Assembly: GCA_947652615.1 (NCBI GenBank)
Contig: CANTDX010000029.1
Location: forward strand, 1-41,539
Length of the DNA: 41,539 nucleotides
Direction: 5' to 3'
Source: an uncultured Dorea sp.
GTDB lineage: Bacteria; Bacillota; Clostridia; Lachnospirales; Lachnospiraceae
Below, in pieces: positions 6,315 to 15,972 of this stretch (position 1 is its first letter; each line of letters starts with the position of its first letter). The notes beneath the pieces are model-generated. The model was not told where the DNA came from and did not search any database. It saw nothing but the letters and a program-made list of their open reading frames with translations. The position numbers and the translations under genes are program-made.

Positions 6315-8951
6315 TTATAACTGCCCCTCTAATACCTCAGCCGCCTTCGCCAATGCATCCTCGATACCTTCCGGATTCTTACCGCCGGCCTGCGCCATGT
6401 TCGGACGTCCGCCGCCGCCGCCGCCAACTAAGGCTGCCGCAGCCTTGATCAGATTCCCGGCGTGCGCACCGCGGTCCATGGCTTCCTTGGTAACCATGGC
6501 CATCAGACTCACCTTGCCATCTGACGCTGATGCAAGGACGATCACACCCTCGCCTAACTTCTCCTTCAACTGGTCGCCAAGTTCGCGCAGCCCGTTCATA
6601 TCCACATTCTCGATCTTCGCGGCAAGAAGCTTCACACCCTTGATCTCTGTCACCTGATCCATGATATCCTTCGCCGCATCCTTGGCAAGTTTACTCTTAA
6701 GGCTCTCAATCTCACTGCGCAGAGCCTTGTTCTCCGCCAGCAGATGGGCCGTCTTCTCCGCCAGGCTGTCCGGTGTTGTCTTCATAAGCTTTGCCGTCTC
6801 CAGGAGCTTCTGCTCCATCTCGTCATAGTATCCCATAAGCCCCTTAGCTGTCAGCGCCTCGATCCTGCGGACTCCCGCCGCAACCCCCGTCTCCGAGAGA
6901 ATCTTGAATGCCGTGATAGCTCCCGTATTCGCCACATGCGTACCGCCGCAGAACTCAATGGAGAAATCCCCCATGCTGACTACACGGACGATATCGCCGT
7001 ATTTCTCTCCAAACAACGCCGCCGCGCCCGTCTTCCTTGCCTCTTCGATCGGAAGATTCTCTACCTTCACCGCCAGGCCGTTCTGGATCTGCGCATTCAC
7101 GATCTCCTCTACCTGCCTAAGCTCGCCGGCCGTCAATGCGGAGAAATGTGTGAAGTCAAACCGAAGCCTGTCCTCGTTCACCAGAGATCCTGCCTGCTCT
7201 ACATGATTGCCAAGCACCATGCGCAGAGCCTTATGAAGCAGATGGGTCGCACTGTGGTTGTTGGCAGACATCGCCCTCTTCTCTGCATCCACCTCAAGGC
7301 TTACGGTATCGCCCACCTTGATCATGCCGCATGCCACATGCCCGATATGGCCGAATTTGCCGCCTAAGAGCTTCACGACATCCTCAACCACGAATTCTCC
7401 GTCCGCGGTACGGATCACGCCTCTGTCCGCCTCCTGGCCGCCGCTGGTGGCATAGAACGGCGTCTTCTCCACGAAGATGGTTCCCCGCTCGCCGTCCGAG
7501 AGTGCATCCACGAGCTCCGTATCTGTGGTAAGTACCGTCACCTTCGATTCAAAGGCAAGGTTCTCGTATCCTACGAATTCCGTCGTGACAGACGGGTCAA
7601 TGGACTCATAGACCGTCACGTCGGCGCCCATGTAATTCGTGACCTCACGTGCAGCTCTCGCCGTCTGACGCTGGATCTCCATGGCCTCCTTAAATCCGTC
7701 CTCATCAACAGACAATCCCTTCTCCTCTAAGATCTCCCTGGTCAGATCCAGCGGGAATCCATAAGTATCATAGAGCTTGAATGCATTCGCGCCTGCAAGG
7801 ACCTTCTCCTGCTTCGCTTCCATCTCCTTCTCCATCTCAGCCAGGATCGACAGCCCCTGATCAATGGTCTTATTGAACTGTTCTTCTTCCTTCGCAACCA
7901 CATTGAAGATGAATTCCTTCTTATCATCTAATTCCGGATACCCGTCCTTAGAACCCTCTATCACCGTTCCGGCAAGCTTCACAAGGAACTCGCCCGGGAT
8001 ATTCAGGATCCTTCCGTGGCGGCACGCCCGGCGCAGCAGACGGCGCAGCACATAACCACGCCCCTCGTTGGACGGCATGATCCCGTCTGAGATCATGAAC
8101 GTCACAGAACGGATATGGTCAGTGATCACGCGGATAGACACATCTGTATCCGCCCCCGCCCCGTACTCTACCCCGGCAAGAGCGCAGACGTGGGTGCGCA
8201 GAGCCTTGATCGTGTCGATATCGAACATGGAATCCACATCCTGGACGATACACGCAAGACGTTCCAACCCCATACCGGTATCAATATTCTTCTGCTCCAG
8301 CTCCGTATAGTGATTGTTGCCGTCGTTATCGAACTGGGTGAACACATTGTTCCAGATCTCCATATAACGGTCGCATTCACAGCCTACCGTACAGTCCGGA
8401 CTGCCGCAGCCATATTTCTCACCGCGGTCATAATATACCTCCGAACATGGTCCGCAGGGACCCGAGCCGTGCTCCCAGAAATTATCCTCCTTGCCGAACT
8501 TAAATATCCGCTCCGGCGCGATCCCGATCTCCTTATTCCAGATCTCCCATGCCTCGTCATCTTCCAGATAGACGGACGGATAGAGCCTGTCCGGGTCAAG
8601 CCCGACCACCTCTGTCAGGAATTCCCAGGTCCAGTGGATCGATTCTCTCTTGAAATAATCTCCGAAAGAGAAGTTCCCAAGCATCTCAAAAAAAGTACCG
8701 TGGCGTGCCGTCTTCCCGACATTCTCAATATCCCCGGTACGGATACACTTCTGACAGGTCGCCACCCTTCTCCTTGGCGGAATCTCCTGTCCGGTAAAAT
8801 ATGGCTTCAGCGGCGCCATGCCTGAATTGATCAGCAGCAGACTCTTGTCATTATGCGGCACCAGCGAGAAGCTCTTCATCTTCAGATGTCCCTTGCTCTC
8901 GAAAAAGTCAAGGAACATCTTCCTTAATTCATTCACTCCGTATTTTCGCAT
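6315..8951 (-). CDS. alaS: Alanyl-tRNA synthetase
   Basis: The 878-aa protein is full length for bacterial AlaRS, which charges tRNA(Ala). The N-terminal class II aminoacylation domain starts MRKYGVNELRKMFLDFFESKGHLK and includes RVATCQKCIRTGDIENVG and RHGTFFEMLGNFSFGDYFK. The editing domain carries HSATHLLHKAL around residue 560 and FCGGTHVANTG around residue 660, supplying the zinc-site His and Cys residues. A C-Ala domain with GGGGGGRPNMAQAGGK ends the protein. The ATG follows AGGAGG with 6 nt spacing. A consensus promoter lies immediately upstream. No T-box leader is visible in the 113-bp gap. Confidence 0.98.
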   Translation of the reverse strand: MRKYGVNELRKMFLDFFESKGHLKMKSFSLVPHNDKSLLLINSGMAPLKPYFTGQEIPPRRRVATCQKCIRTGDIENVGKTARHGTFFEMLGNFSFGDYFKRESIHWTWEFLTEVVGLDPDRLYPSVYLEDDEAWEIWNKEIGIAPERIFKFGKEDNFWEHGSGPCGPCSEVYYDRGEKYGCGSPDCTVGCECDRYMEIWNNVFTQFDNDGNNHYTELEQKNIDTGMGLERLACIVQDVDSMFDIDTIKALRTHVCALAGVEYGAGADTDVSIRVITDHIRSVTFMISDGIMPSNEGRGYVLRRLLRRACRHGRILNIPGEFLVKLAGTVIEGSKDGYPELDDKKEFIFNVVAKEEEQFNKTIDQGLSILAEMEKEMEAKQEKVLAGANAFKLYDTYGFPLDLTREILEEKGLSVDEDGFKEAMEIQRQTARAAREVTNYMGADVTVYESIDPSVTTEFVGYENLAFESKVTVLTTDTELVDALSDGERGTIFVEKTPFYATSGGQEADRGVIRTADGEFVVEDVVKLLGGKFGHIGHVACGMIKVGDTVSLEVDAEKRAMSANNHSATHLLHKALRMVLGNHVEQAGSLVNEDRLRFDFTHFSALTAGELRQVEEIVNAQIQNGLAVKVENLPIEEARKTGAAALFGEKYGDIVRVVSMGDFSIEFCGGTHVANTGAITAFKILSETGVAAGVRRIEALTAKGLMGYYDEMEQKLLETAKLMKTTPDSLAEKTAHLLAENKALRSEIESLKSKLAKDAAKDIMDQVTEIKGVKLLAAKIENVDMNGLRELGDQLKEKLGEGVIVLASASDGKVSLMAMVTKEAMDRGAHAGNLIKAAAALVGGGGGGRPNMAQAGGKNPEGIEDALAKAAEVLEGQL

Positions 8952-8984
8952 GATATCCTCCTGTTTCTCCCATATTAAAACTTA

Positions 8985-9013
8985 ATTATAAATAGAAGCA
9001 GGCGGTTTGTCAA
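8985..9013 (-). promoter_or_regulatory. Consensus SigA promoter of alaS
   Basis: On the minus strand a perfect TTGACA (9008-9013) and a perfect TATAAT (8985-8990) are spaced by 17 bp. The -35 box lies in the loop, and the spacer lies in one arm, of the hairpin at 8995-9028. Confidence 0.85.
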
Positions 9014-9028
9014 TGTCCCGCCTGCTTC
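8995..9028 (-). terminator. Hairpin after the FapA-family gene, overlapping the alaS promoter
   Basis: An 11-bp GC-rich perfect stem, GAAGCAGGCGG / CCGCCTGCTTC, encloses a 12-base loop. On the minus strand it is followed by TATTTATAA, a weak U-run. It lies 37 bp beyond the FapA-family stop. It may terminate that transcript while its DNA carries the alaS promoter. Confidence 0.6.
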
Positions 9029-9064
9029 TTCCTTGCATAAAAGCTATGAAAAATATAGTCAATA

Positions 9065-10831
9065 CTACATTACATGAATCTCTCCATTCACCAGTCTGGC
9101 AACAACCGAACTGGTCTCCTTGGTCAGGTGCAGAGTCTCGTTCTCAATATTCAATACCAACCCCGGATACGCGATATCACATTTGAGCCGGCAGCCGCCC
9201 TGCTCTTCGAGTTTCCCCTTTATCTTCTCCAATTCTTTATCGAACTGGCCAAGCTTCATCCTTCCCACCGACAGATCCAGACGGACCTTGCCCATACGCT
9301 GGGTCTTCGAAGGACTCTCCGGCTGCCGTTCCAGCTTCTCAAGCTCAGCCTCCAGTTCCTCGATACTCTTCTGCAGGAATTCCCGCTCATAGTTCGCACA
9401 GGGCTGCCCTCCCAGATATACGGTCGTAACACTCTCCGACTTCGAGCCGACGATCTTGGCATTGATCCCGCGTGCCGCCCGAACCCGGCCGCCGATCATC
9501 GTACCTCTGCCGGTACGCACCTGAACCTCCCCGTCACAATAGATATCACAGTTGACGATACAGTCTGTCTTAAGATCTCCCCGGCAGTGAACCGAACAAT
9601 TCTCCATGTACTGAGCGTAAATATCATGATGTGCGTGAAGCACCGCGCGCGAGTCTCCAAGGATACCCTTGGCAACGATCAGATCGCCGCCCGCCTCGAT
9701 CTCAGCAGCTTCCACCACTCCGTCAATCGTAACGTCTCCAATCGTCCTTATTGAAAATCCGCTGCTCACATCCCCATGGATATGCACATCGCCCACGAAA
9801 TTAATATTGCCGCTGGAAAAGTCTACATTGCCGTTGATCTCCAGTACTGATTTGACCATGAAGCCCCTGCCGCTGAATTCCACCCGTCCTGACTTCATCG
9901 CAAGCAGCTTCGTACCGTCCTCGCTGGCCTCTGTATTACGCCCTTTTGGAAGCGCCGCTGTCTTCCCTGTCTTGCAGGGAATCTCCTGATTCAGCACCGT
10001 CCTTCCAGGAACCCCTTCCTTAGGCGGAACCGCCTGGCAGATCACGCCGCCCTTCTCCACATTCTGAACCAGATTCAGGTTGAAATAATCCACCCTGCCA
10101 TGCTCATCTTCAACGAATTTCTGCTTGGTATCGCGCTCAAAGAAGTCCTCGATATAGCCGTCCTCACCGTGCACCACCGGCTGCCCCAAAGCAATCCTGT
10201 ATAAGTGGAAATAACGATTCTGCTCACCGGACAGGCGCTCTAACAACTCCGCATCCACACCGAATGCAACACCGCTCTTCATAAGAGCCTCGTCAAGCAT
10301 CCCGCGGTCAAGCTCCTTCCCCTCCCCGACAGGCGGGAATATCATAAGCCATGCCCCAAGCCTGTTGGATGTAACATAGACCATAGGAAACGCATCCAGC
10401 TTAAGCGGCTCCGGTTCTTCGTCCGGCTCCGCCGTATCCTGCGGCTCTTCTGTATCCTCATCCGGCTTCTTCTTCGTCTCCTTAGGTATCATATCCCAAC
10501 GGGAAATAGCCTCCGCGGTAATAAACTTGCGCAGACGCTGCAATTCCTGTTCCATCTCGCTGTCAGATAATATTCCGCTGCTCTCCAAACGCAGATATGG
10601 AAGCGGCGCATCCTTGACGCGCTCCGCCCACAGTTCATACAAAAGGATAAACGGATGATCCCATGGCAGAATCAACTGATTAATGACCGGTTCCGGTTCC
10701 GGCGGTTCCTCCGGCATCCAATCCTCCTGCTCTGGCTGTTCCTCCTCTGGCTGATCAATCTCATCATCTTCGAGATCCTCATCTAATCTTGTGCCAAACA
10801 GCCACCCCCAAAAACGATTCTTAGGTTCCAT
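9065..10831 (-). CDS. FapA-family (DUF342) polymer-forming protein
   Basis: This 588-aa protein of the FapA/DUF342 family begins with a short basic start and a long acidic, proline-rich linker (EEEQPEQEDW, EEPPEPEPV, residues ~20-50). A globular region and then the DUF342 core follow, with GVPGRTVLNQEIP and a right-handed repeat-like stretch of GNVDFSSGNINFVGDVHIHGDV type (residues ~330-480). A coiled-coil segment (LEAELEKLERQPE) closes the protein. The ATG follows GGAGG 9 nt upstream. Members are linked to flagellar assembly in some bacteria and to surface or sporulation-related roles elsewhere. Nothing flagellar is near here, so the function is open. It has its own promoter. Confidence 0.85.
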   Translation of the reverse strand: MEPKNRFWGWLFGTRLDEDLEDDEIDQPEEEQPEQEDWMPEEPPEPEPVINQLILPWDHPFILLYELWAERVKDAPLPYLRLESSGILSDSEMEQELQRLRKFITAEAISRWDMIPKETKKKPDEDTEEPQDTAEPDEEPEPLKLDAFPMVYVTSNRLGAWLMIFPPVGEGKELDRGMLDEALMKSGVAFGVDAELLERLSGEQNRYFHLYRIALGQPVVHGEDGYIEDFFERDTKQKFVEDEHGRVDYFNLNLVQNVEKGGVICQAVPPKEGVPGRTVLNQEIPCKTGKTAALPKGRNTEASEDGTKLLAMKSGRVEFSGRGFMVKSVLEINGNVDFSSGNINFVGDVHIHGDVSSGFSIRTIGDVTIDGVVEAAEIEAGGDLIVAKGILGDSRAVLHAHHDIYAQYMENCSVHCRGDLKTDCIVNCDIYCDGEVQVRTGRGTMIGGRVRAARGINAKIVGSKSESVTTVYLGGQPCANYEREFLQKSIEELEAELEKLERQPESPSKTQRMGKVRLDLSVGRMKLGQFDKELEKIKGKLEEQGGCRLKCDIAYPGLVLNIENETLHLTKETSSVVARLVNGEIHVM

Positions 10832-10881
10832 ACCTTTTCACCTCCCTCTCAATATAGACAACATACTTTGCTGTTATTTTT

Positions 10882-10911
10882 ATTATACGCTGAACTAGGT
10901 GAAATTGACAA
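10882..10911 (-). promoter_or_regulatory. SigA-type promoter of the FapA-family gene
   Basis: On the minus strand TTGTCA (10906-10911) is followed after 18 bp by TATAAT (10882-10887). It begins 3 bp after the hydrogenase stop codon. Confidence 0.7.
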
Positions 10912-10913
10912 GT

Positions 10914-12425
10914 TTATTTTAATTCTATTTCTTCCAACTCTTTCGGAGGTAGTTTCCTGGTAGAACCGGCAACGAGCTTCTGTACCTCTTTCTTCGCCTT
11001 ATCCACCTGAAGGTTGGTGCCCGCTCCGGCAACACAGCCTCCCGGACATCCCATTCCCTCAATCAGGCAGCCGTTCATCTTGCCGACCTTGGCAAGCGAC
11101 AGGATCTTCTTACACTCCGCAAGTCCTTCTGCGTGTTCGATCTTCACATCTACTCCCGGATAATATTCCTTCACACAGTTCTCGATCGCCTGAGCCACAC
11201 CTCCGGCATATGCGTAACCGCGTCCCGCACCGGTAGCGTTGTGGAAAGAGGATTCCGCCTCGTACTCGGTAAGGTCGATATCCTTCGCGTCAAACATTGC
11301 CTGCAGCTCCTCAAATGTGATGACAAAGTCCACATCACTTCTGACTGTCCTTCGCATGGCTTCCAATTTCTTCGCCGCACATGGTCCGATAAATACTACC
11401 TTCGCGGTCGGATGCTCTTTCTTAATGGTACGCGCGGTCGCCACCATAGGCGTCAGCTCCTGAGACACCTGATCCACCATATCCGGGAAATATTTCTTGG
11501 CAAGCATCGCCCAGGACGGACAGCAGGAAGTCAGAAGGAACGGCAGTTCACCGGTCGTCACCTTATTCACATAATGGTGTGCCTCCGCGACCGCACCGAT
11601 ATCAGCGCCCAGCGCAACCTCATAGAACTCAGAAAAGCCCAGCTCCTGAAGCGCCGCCTTTAAGTTCCTTGGAGTGATATTGTCACCGAACTGTCCGGCA
11701 AATGCAGGCGCGATCTCGGCAATGATCTGATCGCCCTCTGACAATGCCCTTGCAAGCTGGAAGACCTGAGATTTATCAGAGATCGCTCCAAACGGGCAGT
11801 TTACCATACACATTCCGCAGGAAACACATTTGTCCGTATTGATCACCGCACGGCCATGCTTGTCCGTCTCAATGGCGTTCACCCCGCAGGCTTTCGCGCA
11901 CGGGCGCTCTTTCTTGGATATGGCATCATACGGACATGCAGCCTTACATTTGCCGCACTTGATACATTTATCCTGATCGATGAAGGAACGGCCGTTCACC
12001 ATGGAGATGGCGCCCTTAGGACATACCTCCATACACGGATGCGCAAGACATCCCTTGCACATATTGCTCACTTCATAGCCCTTCTCCTCACAGCCCTCAC
12101 ATGCAGACGGGATCACCTGCATAAGCGGCGGTTCATAATATTTGTCTGAAATATTGCTGGCCTCCACACCTGACGTCAGATGGACAGGCTTATTCTCGGG
12201 TCTTAAGGAAAGTCCCATCGCAAGCCTTAAGCGCTCCCTCACGATCGCGCGCGCCCGGTAGACGCTCTCTCTGTACTTCATAGTCTCTTCGTTGACGATC
12301 TTGTACGGAATCGTCTCCATATCATCGAGGAGGGTCTCGGCATTCGCTTTGAATCCAAGCCTTGCCACCTCCTCGAACACGATTCTTCTGATCCTTCTGA
12401 CTGTGGTGTCCAATCCTCTAATCAT
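10914..12425 (-). CDS. Monomeric [FeFe]-hydrogenase with 4Fe-4S domains (group B-like)
   Basis: The 503-aa cytoplasmic enzyme is expected to interconvert protons and H2 with ferredoxin-type partners. Ferredoxin-like cysteine clusters come first (CMEVCP, CIKCGKCKAACP, CVSCGMCMVNCP, residues ~130-230). The H-cluster domain follows with L1 TSCCPSW, L2 GPCAAKKLE and L3 EGMGCPGGCVAGAG. Group B enzymes share this compact layout with an N-terminal extension and no NuoG-like [2Fe-2S] domain. The Met usually preceding the L2 PC is Gly here. The ATG at 12425 was chosen for AGGAGG about 9 nt upstream; a longer in-frame start is less likely. It is transcribed from its own promoter. No maturation genes (hydEFG) are in the window. 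The subgroup is inferred. Confidence 0.88.
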   Translation of the reverse strand: MIRGLDTTVRRIRRIVFEEVARLGFKANAETLLDDMETIPYKIVNEETMKYRESVYRARAIVRERLRLAMGLSLRPENKPVHLTSGVEASNISDKYYEPPLMQVIPSACEGCEEKGYEVSNMCKGCLAHPCMEVCPKGAISMVNGRSFIDQDKCIKCGKCKAACPYDAISKKERPCAKACGVNAIETDKHGRAVINTDKCVSCGMCMVNCPFGAISDKSQVFQLARALSEGDQIIAEIAPAFAGQFGDNITPRNLKAALQELGFSEFYEVALGADIGAVAEAHHYVNKVTTGELPFLLTSCCPSWAMLAKKYFPDMVDQVSQELTPMVATARTIKKEHPTAKVVFIGPCAAKKLEAMRRTVRSDVDFVITFEELQAMFDAKDIDLTEYEAESSFHNATGAGRGYAYAGGVAQAIENCVKEYYPGVDVKIEHAEGLAECKKILSLAKVGKMNGCLIEGMGCPGGCVAGAGTNLQVDKAKKEVQKLVAGSTRKLPPKELEEIELK

Positions 12426-12505
12426 AAAGACATCTCCTCCTGAATAAATAGATTTTGTTATGGTCCGGCACAGCATCTTACGTAAAATCTCACTGCCCTA
12501 CTATA

Positions 12506-12534
12506 AATATACTGGATTGTTAAATAATCGTCAA
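12506..12534 (-). promoter_or_regulatory. SigA-type promoter of the [FeFe]-hydrogenase gene
   Basis: On the minus strand TTGACG (12529-12534) is separated by 17 bp from TATATT (12506-12511). It lies 10 bp after the asnA stop and about 80 bp before the hydrogenase ATG. Confidence 0.7.
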
Positions 12535-12544
12535 GAACTTCTTC

Positions 12545-13552
12545 CTACAGTAAGAAGATACGATTCCTGCGGCAGGTTTCCCGCATCTCCTCCGGCCAGA
12601 GGCTGGCCTGGACTTCACCGATATGGGCGCGGTCCAGAAGCAGCATACACAGCCTGGACTGGCCGATTCCGCCGCCGATGGTATAGGGCAGTTCTCCATT
12701 CAGAAGCATCCTGTGATAGGGGAGGGTTCTTCTGTCCTCGCAGCCCGCCTTCTTAAGCTGTTCCTCCAAGGACTTCTCATCCACGCGTATCCCCATGCTG
12801 GAGATCTCTAACGCGCAGTCAAGATTCTCGAACCAGAACAGGATATCTCCGTTCAGTTCCCAGTCGTCATAGTCCGGAGCACGTCCGTCGTGAGGCTTGC
12901 CGCTCTTAAGCTTATCCCCGATCTTCATAAGGAATACACATCCATGCTCCTTCGTGATCAGGTTCTCCCGCTCCTTGGGCGTCTTGTCCGGATAACGGTC
13001 TTCCAATTCCTGGGACGTGATAAAGGTCACATCCGACGGAAGCTTCTTGGCAGCGTCCGGGAATTTGTACCACACCTCATGCTGCATGTGTTTGATGATC
13101 TTGAAGATATTGCGCACCGTCTCCTCCAATGTCTCGATGGTACGCTCTTCCCTGGTGATGACCTTCTCCCAGTCCCACTGGTCCACATAACAGGAATGCA
13201 GGTTGTCAAGCTCCTCGTCACGTCGGATGGCATTCATATTCGTATACAGTCCTTCCCCCGGCTTGAATCCATATTCATGGAGAGCCATTCGCTTCCACTT
13301 GGCAAGAGAATGCACAACCTCCACCGTCTCATCCGGGATGCCCGCCACATCGAACTGCACCGGACGCTCCACTCCGTTCAGGTTATCGTTGAGACCGCTG
13401 CTCTTCGTGACGAACAGCGGCGCCGAGATCCTCTCAAGATTCATCTCCCTGCCGAATTCCTTCTGGAAGGTATCGCGGATGTACTTGATCGCTTCCTGCG
13501 TCTCCCGAATGCCGAGCTTCGGATCATAATTCTCTGGTAATATTAATGACAT
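12545..13552 (-). CDS. asnA: Aspartate-ammonia ligase (asparagine synthetase A)
   Basis: This 335-aa enzyme forms asparagine from aspartate, ammonia and ATP. It is a class II aminoacyl-tRNA-synthetase-like fold and matches AsnA in length (about 330 aa). Visible segments include [55 protein letters not shown], and the C-terminal [15 protein letters not shown] motif 3. The ATG follows AAAGGAAG. It is the last member of a tightly spaced minus-strand series (glgA, metF, MetH activation gene, metH), 38 bp after metH. Whether the series is one transcript is inferred from spacing alone. Confidence 0.97.
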   Translation of the reverse strand: MSLILPENYDPKLGIRETQEAIKYIRDTFQKEFGREMNLERISAPLFVTKSSGLNDNLNGVERPVQFDVAGIPDETVEVVHSLAKWKRMALHEYGFKPGEGLYTNMNAIRRDEELDNLHSCYVDQWDWEKVITREERTIETLEETVRNIFKIIKHMQHEVWYKFPDAAKKLPSDVTFITSQELEDRYPDKTPKERENLITKEHGCVFLMKIGDKLKSGKPHDGRAPDYDDWELNGDILFWFENLDCALEISSMGIRVDEKSLEEQLKKAGCEDRRTLPYHRMLLNGELPYTIGGGIGQSRLCMLLLDRAHIGEVQASLWPEEMRETCRRNRIFLL

Positions 13553-13590
13553 GGTTTTCTTCCTTTCTCATTCTTCTGTTTCTATTCTAT

Positions 13591-15972
13591 TTACCCAAAT
13601 AGTTCCTGCGCGTAATATACGGACTGCATAGCGTCCTTCCCGTAGAAATCTGCCCCGATCATATCGGCATATTCCTGATTCAATACCGCGCCGCCCACCA
13701 TGACCTTACAGTCCGGTTTCTCCCTCCTGAGAAGCTTTATGGTATCCTCCATACTCACCACCGTCGTAGTCATCAGCGCACTTAAGCCTACAAGCTTCAC
13801 GTCCTCTCTTACGGCACATTCCGCGATCGTCTCCGGCGGCACGTCCTTCCCAAGGTCGATCACGTCAAAGCTGTAGTTCTCAAGCAGTACCTTCACGATA
13901 TTCTTACCGATATCATGGATATCACCCCTGACCGTCGCAAGTATCACCTTATCCTTCTTCTGCGCCTCCTGCCCGTTCTCTAACAGCGAACTCTTAAGCA
14001 CCGCAAACGCAATCTTCGCCGCATCCGCGCTCATCAGCAATTGAGGCAGGAATACGGTTCCTTTCTCGAAGCCCTTGCCCACCTCGTCAAGAGCCGGGAT
14101 CAGATGCCGGTCGATGATCTCAAGCGGCGCTTTCGTTCCAAGGAGCTCTGACGCCGCGTGATGCGCCTCTTCCTTAAGCCCCTTTTCGATGGCATCCTTC
14201 AATGTAAGAGATGCAGACGGCGCCGTCCTGGCTTCCCCGTTCTGTCCGCCGTACCTTCTGATATATTCCTCACAATTCTCGTCATAGTTCATCAGCGCAC
14301 AGAAAGAAGTATAGGAACGCATCATATCCTCCGAGGAAGGATTGATGATCCCGGCGCTTAAGCCGTTCTGCAGCGCCATAGTATAGAAGTTGGCATTGAT
14401 CACCGGACGGCAGGGAAGTCCAAAGGAGATATTCGATACCCCCAGAACCGTACAGACACCGTATGTCTCACGGACTAACCGAAGCGCTTCCAGCGTAGTC
14501 TTCGCCCCTTCCGGTTCGGAGCTGATGGTCATGGCAAGCACATCCACCACGATGTCCTTCTTCTTGATCCCGTATCTGGCCGCCTCTTCTATGATCCTTC
14601 CGGCAATCTCGCATCTTCCCCTGGCAGTCCCCGGAATTCCTTCCTCGTCAAGCGTCAGGGCAACCACCGCACCGCCGTATTTCTGCACCAGAGGGAATAC
14701 GGCGTCCATAGACTCCTGCTTCCCGTTCACGGAATTGATCATCGGTTTCCCGTTATAGATGCGCATTGCCGTCTCCATCGCCCGGATGTCCACCGTATCG
14801 ATCTGAAGCGGCAGACTCGTAACACTCTGAAGCTCCGTCACCGTCTCCCGCATCATGGCCGCCTCGTCAATGTCCGGAAGCCCTACGTTCACATCCAGGA
14901 TATGCGCCCCCATATCCTGTTGGGTGACTCCTTCCTTCAGGATATAATCTATATCATGATCCTTAAGGGCCTGCTTGAACTTCTTCTTCCCGGTGGGGTT
15001 GATCCTTTCCCCGATGATCACAGGCTTCTTATTCAAGATCACAGCCCTTCCATAAGAGGATACGATAGTGTCCTCATTGGGCGCCAATGCCTTTGGCTTC
15101 CTTCTTCCTGCCATCTTCGTCATAGCACGGATGTGATCCGGCGTCGTCCCGCAGCAGCCGCCGATCACGCAGGCGCCCATCCCAAGGATCTGCTCCATCG
15201 CATCTGCGAACCGATCCGGCTCCACGTCATAATACACTTCTCCGTCCCGCTGCTTCGGCAGACCCGCATTCGGCTTAACGATCAACGGAACAGACGCATA
15301 TTCCATAAGTTCCTTAAGGATTGGAAGCATCTGCTCTGGTCCCAGGCCGCAGTTGATCCCAAGCGCATCCACCCGAAGCCCCTCCAGCATGGCAACCACC
15401 GAAGGGACGTCTCCTCCCGTCAGAAGCTTCCCCTTCTCGTCAAATATCATCGTGACCGTCACCGGAAGCTTCGTATTCTCCTTCGCCGCCAGCACCGCAG
15501 CCTTCACCTCGTATGTATCGCTCATCGTCTCGATATGAATCAGATCAGCTCCCGCCTCCTCACCATACCGCACGACCTCGCGAAATGCTTTATAAGCTTC
15601 CGCAAATCCCAGGTCTCCCACAGGCTTCAAAAGCTTCCCCGTAGGCCCCACATCCAAAGCAGCGTAAGTCTTGCGCCCGTCATGAACCCCAAGCGCCGCA
15701 GCCTTCCTCACATTCGCAACAGCCGCGTCAATGATCTCCTTAAGCCCATACTTGGAATCATGAAACTTCAACGCATTCGCTCCAAAGGTATTGGTCAGTA
15801 CTATATCACTCCCTGCCTCATAGTACTGCCGGTGGATATCTACGATCTCCTCCGGATGGATCAGATTCCATGTCTCCGGCAGCTCCCCCGGCAAAAGTCC
15901 CTTCGCCTGCAGGAGTGTTCCCATCCCGCCGTCAAAATACAATAATTCTTTCCCAAGTCTGTCTAATATCAT
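13591..15972 (-). CDS. metH: Cobalamin-dependent methionine synthase lacking the reactivation domain
   Basis: The 793-aa protein transfers methyl from methyltetrahydrofolate to homocysteine through cobalamin. The homocysteine-binding domain (residues ~1-290) has zinc-ligand motifs INCGLGP and GGCCGTTPDHI. The pterin-binding domain (~310-570) contains GERINPTGKKKFKQAL and DVNVGLPDIDEAAMM. The cap and B12-binding domains (~585-793) carry the cobalt-ligand motif DIHDIGKNI. The C-terminal SAM-dependent reactivation domain of the 1,200-aa E. coli enzyme is missing. It is supplied by the adjacent upstream gene, which overlaps this one by 4 bp (ATGA). This split arrangement is common in Clostridia and some other bacteria. 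Confidence 0.95.
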   Translation of the reverse strand: MILDRLGKELLYFDGGMGTLLQAKGLLPGELPETWNLIHPEEIVDIHRQYYEAGSDIVLTNTFGANALKFHDSKYGLKEIIDAAVANVRKAAALGVHDGRKTYAALDVGPTGKLLKPVGDLGFAEAYKAFREVVRYGEEAGADLIHIETMSDTYEVKAAVLAAKENTKLPVTVTMIFDEKGKLLTGGDVPSVVAMLEGLRVDALGINCGLGPEQMLPILKELMEYASVPLIVKPNAGLPKQRDGEVYYDVEPDRFADAMEQILGMGACVIGGCCGTTPDHIRAMTKMAGRRKPKALAPNEDTIVSSYGRAVILNKKPVIIGERINPTGKKKFKQALKDHDIDYILKEGVTQQDMGAHILDVNVGLPDIDEAAMMRETVTELQSVTSLPLQIDTVDIRAMETAMRIYNGKPMINSVNGKQESMDAVFPLVQKYGGAVVALTLDEEGIPGTARGRCEIAGRIIEEAARYGIKKKDIVVDVLAMTISSEPEGAKTTLEALRLVRETYGVCTVLGVSNISFGLPCRPVINANFYTMALQNGLSAGIINPSSEDMMRSYTSFCALMNYDENCEEYIRRYGGQNGEARTAPSASLTLKDAIEKGLKEEAHHAASELLGTKAPLEIIDRHLIPALDEVGKGFEKGTVFLPQLLMSADAAKIAFAVLKSSLLENGQEAQKKDKVILATVRGDIHDIGKNIVKVLLENYSFDVIDLGKDVPPETIAECAVREDVKLVGLSALMTTTVVSMEDTIKLLRREKPDCKVMVGGAVLNQEYADMIGADFYGKDAMQSVYYAQELFG

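Noticed and set aside
8115..8825. A 236-codon plus-strand frame
   Set aside because: It is antisense to the conserved aminoacylation domain of alaS.
8952..9064. Possible T-box leader before alaS
   Set aside because: The gap is only 113 bp, lacks the T-box motif and specifier-loop structure, and is explained by a promoter plus hairpin.
14902..15945. A 347-codon plus-strand frame
   Set aside because: It is antisense to metH and has no coding features of its own.
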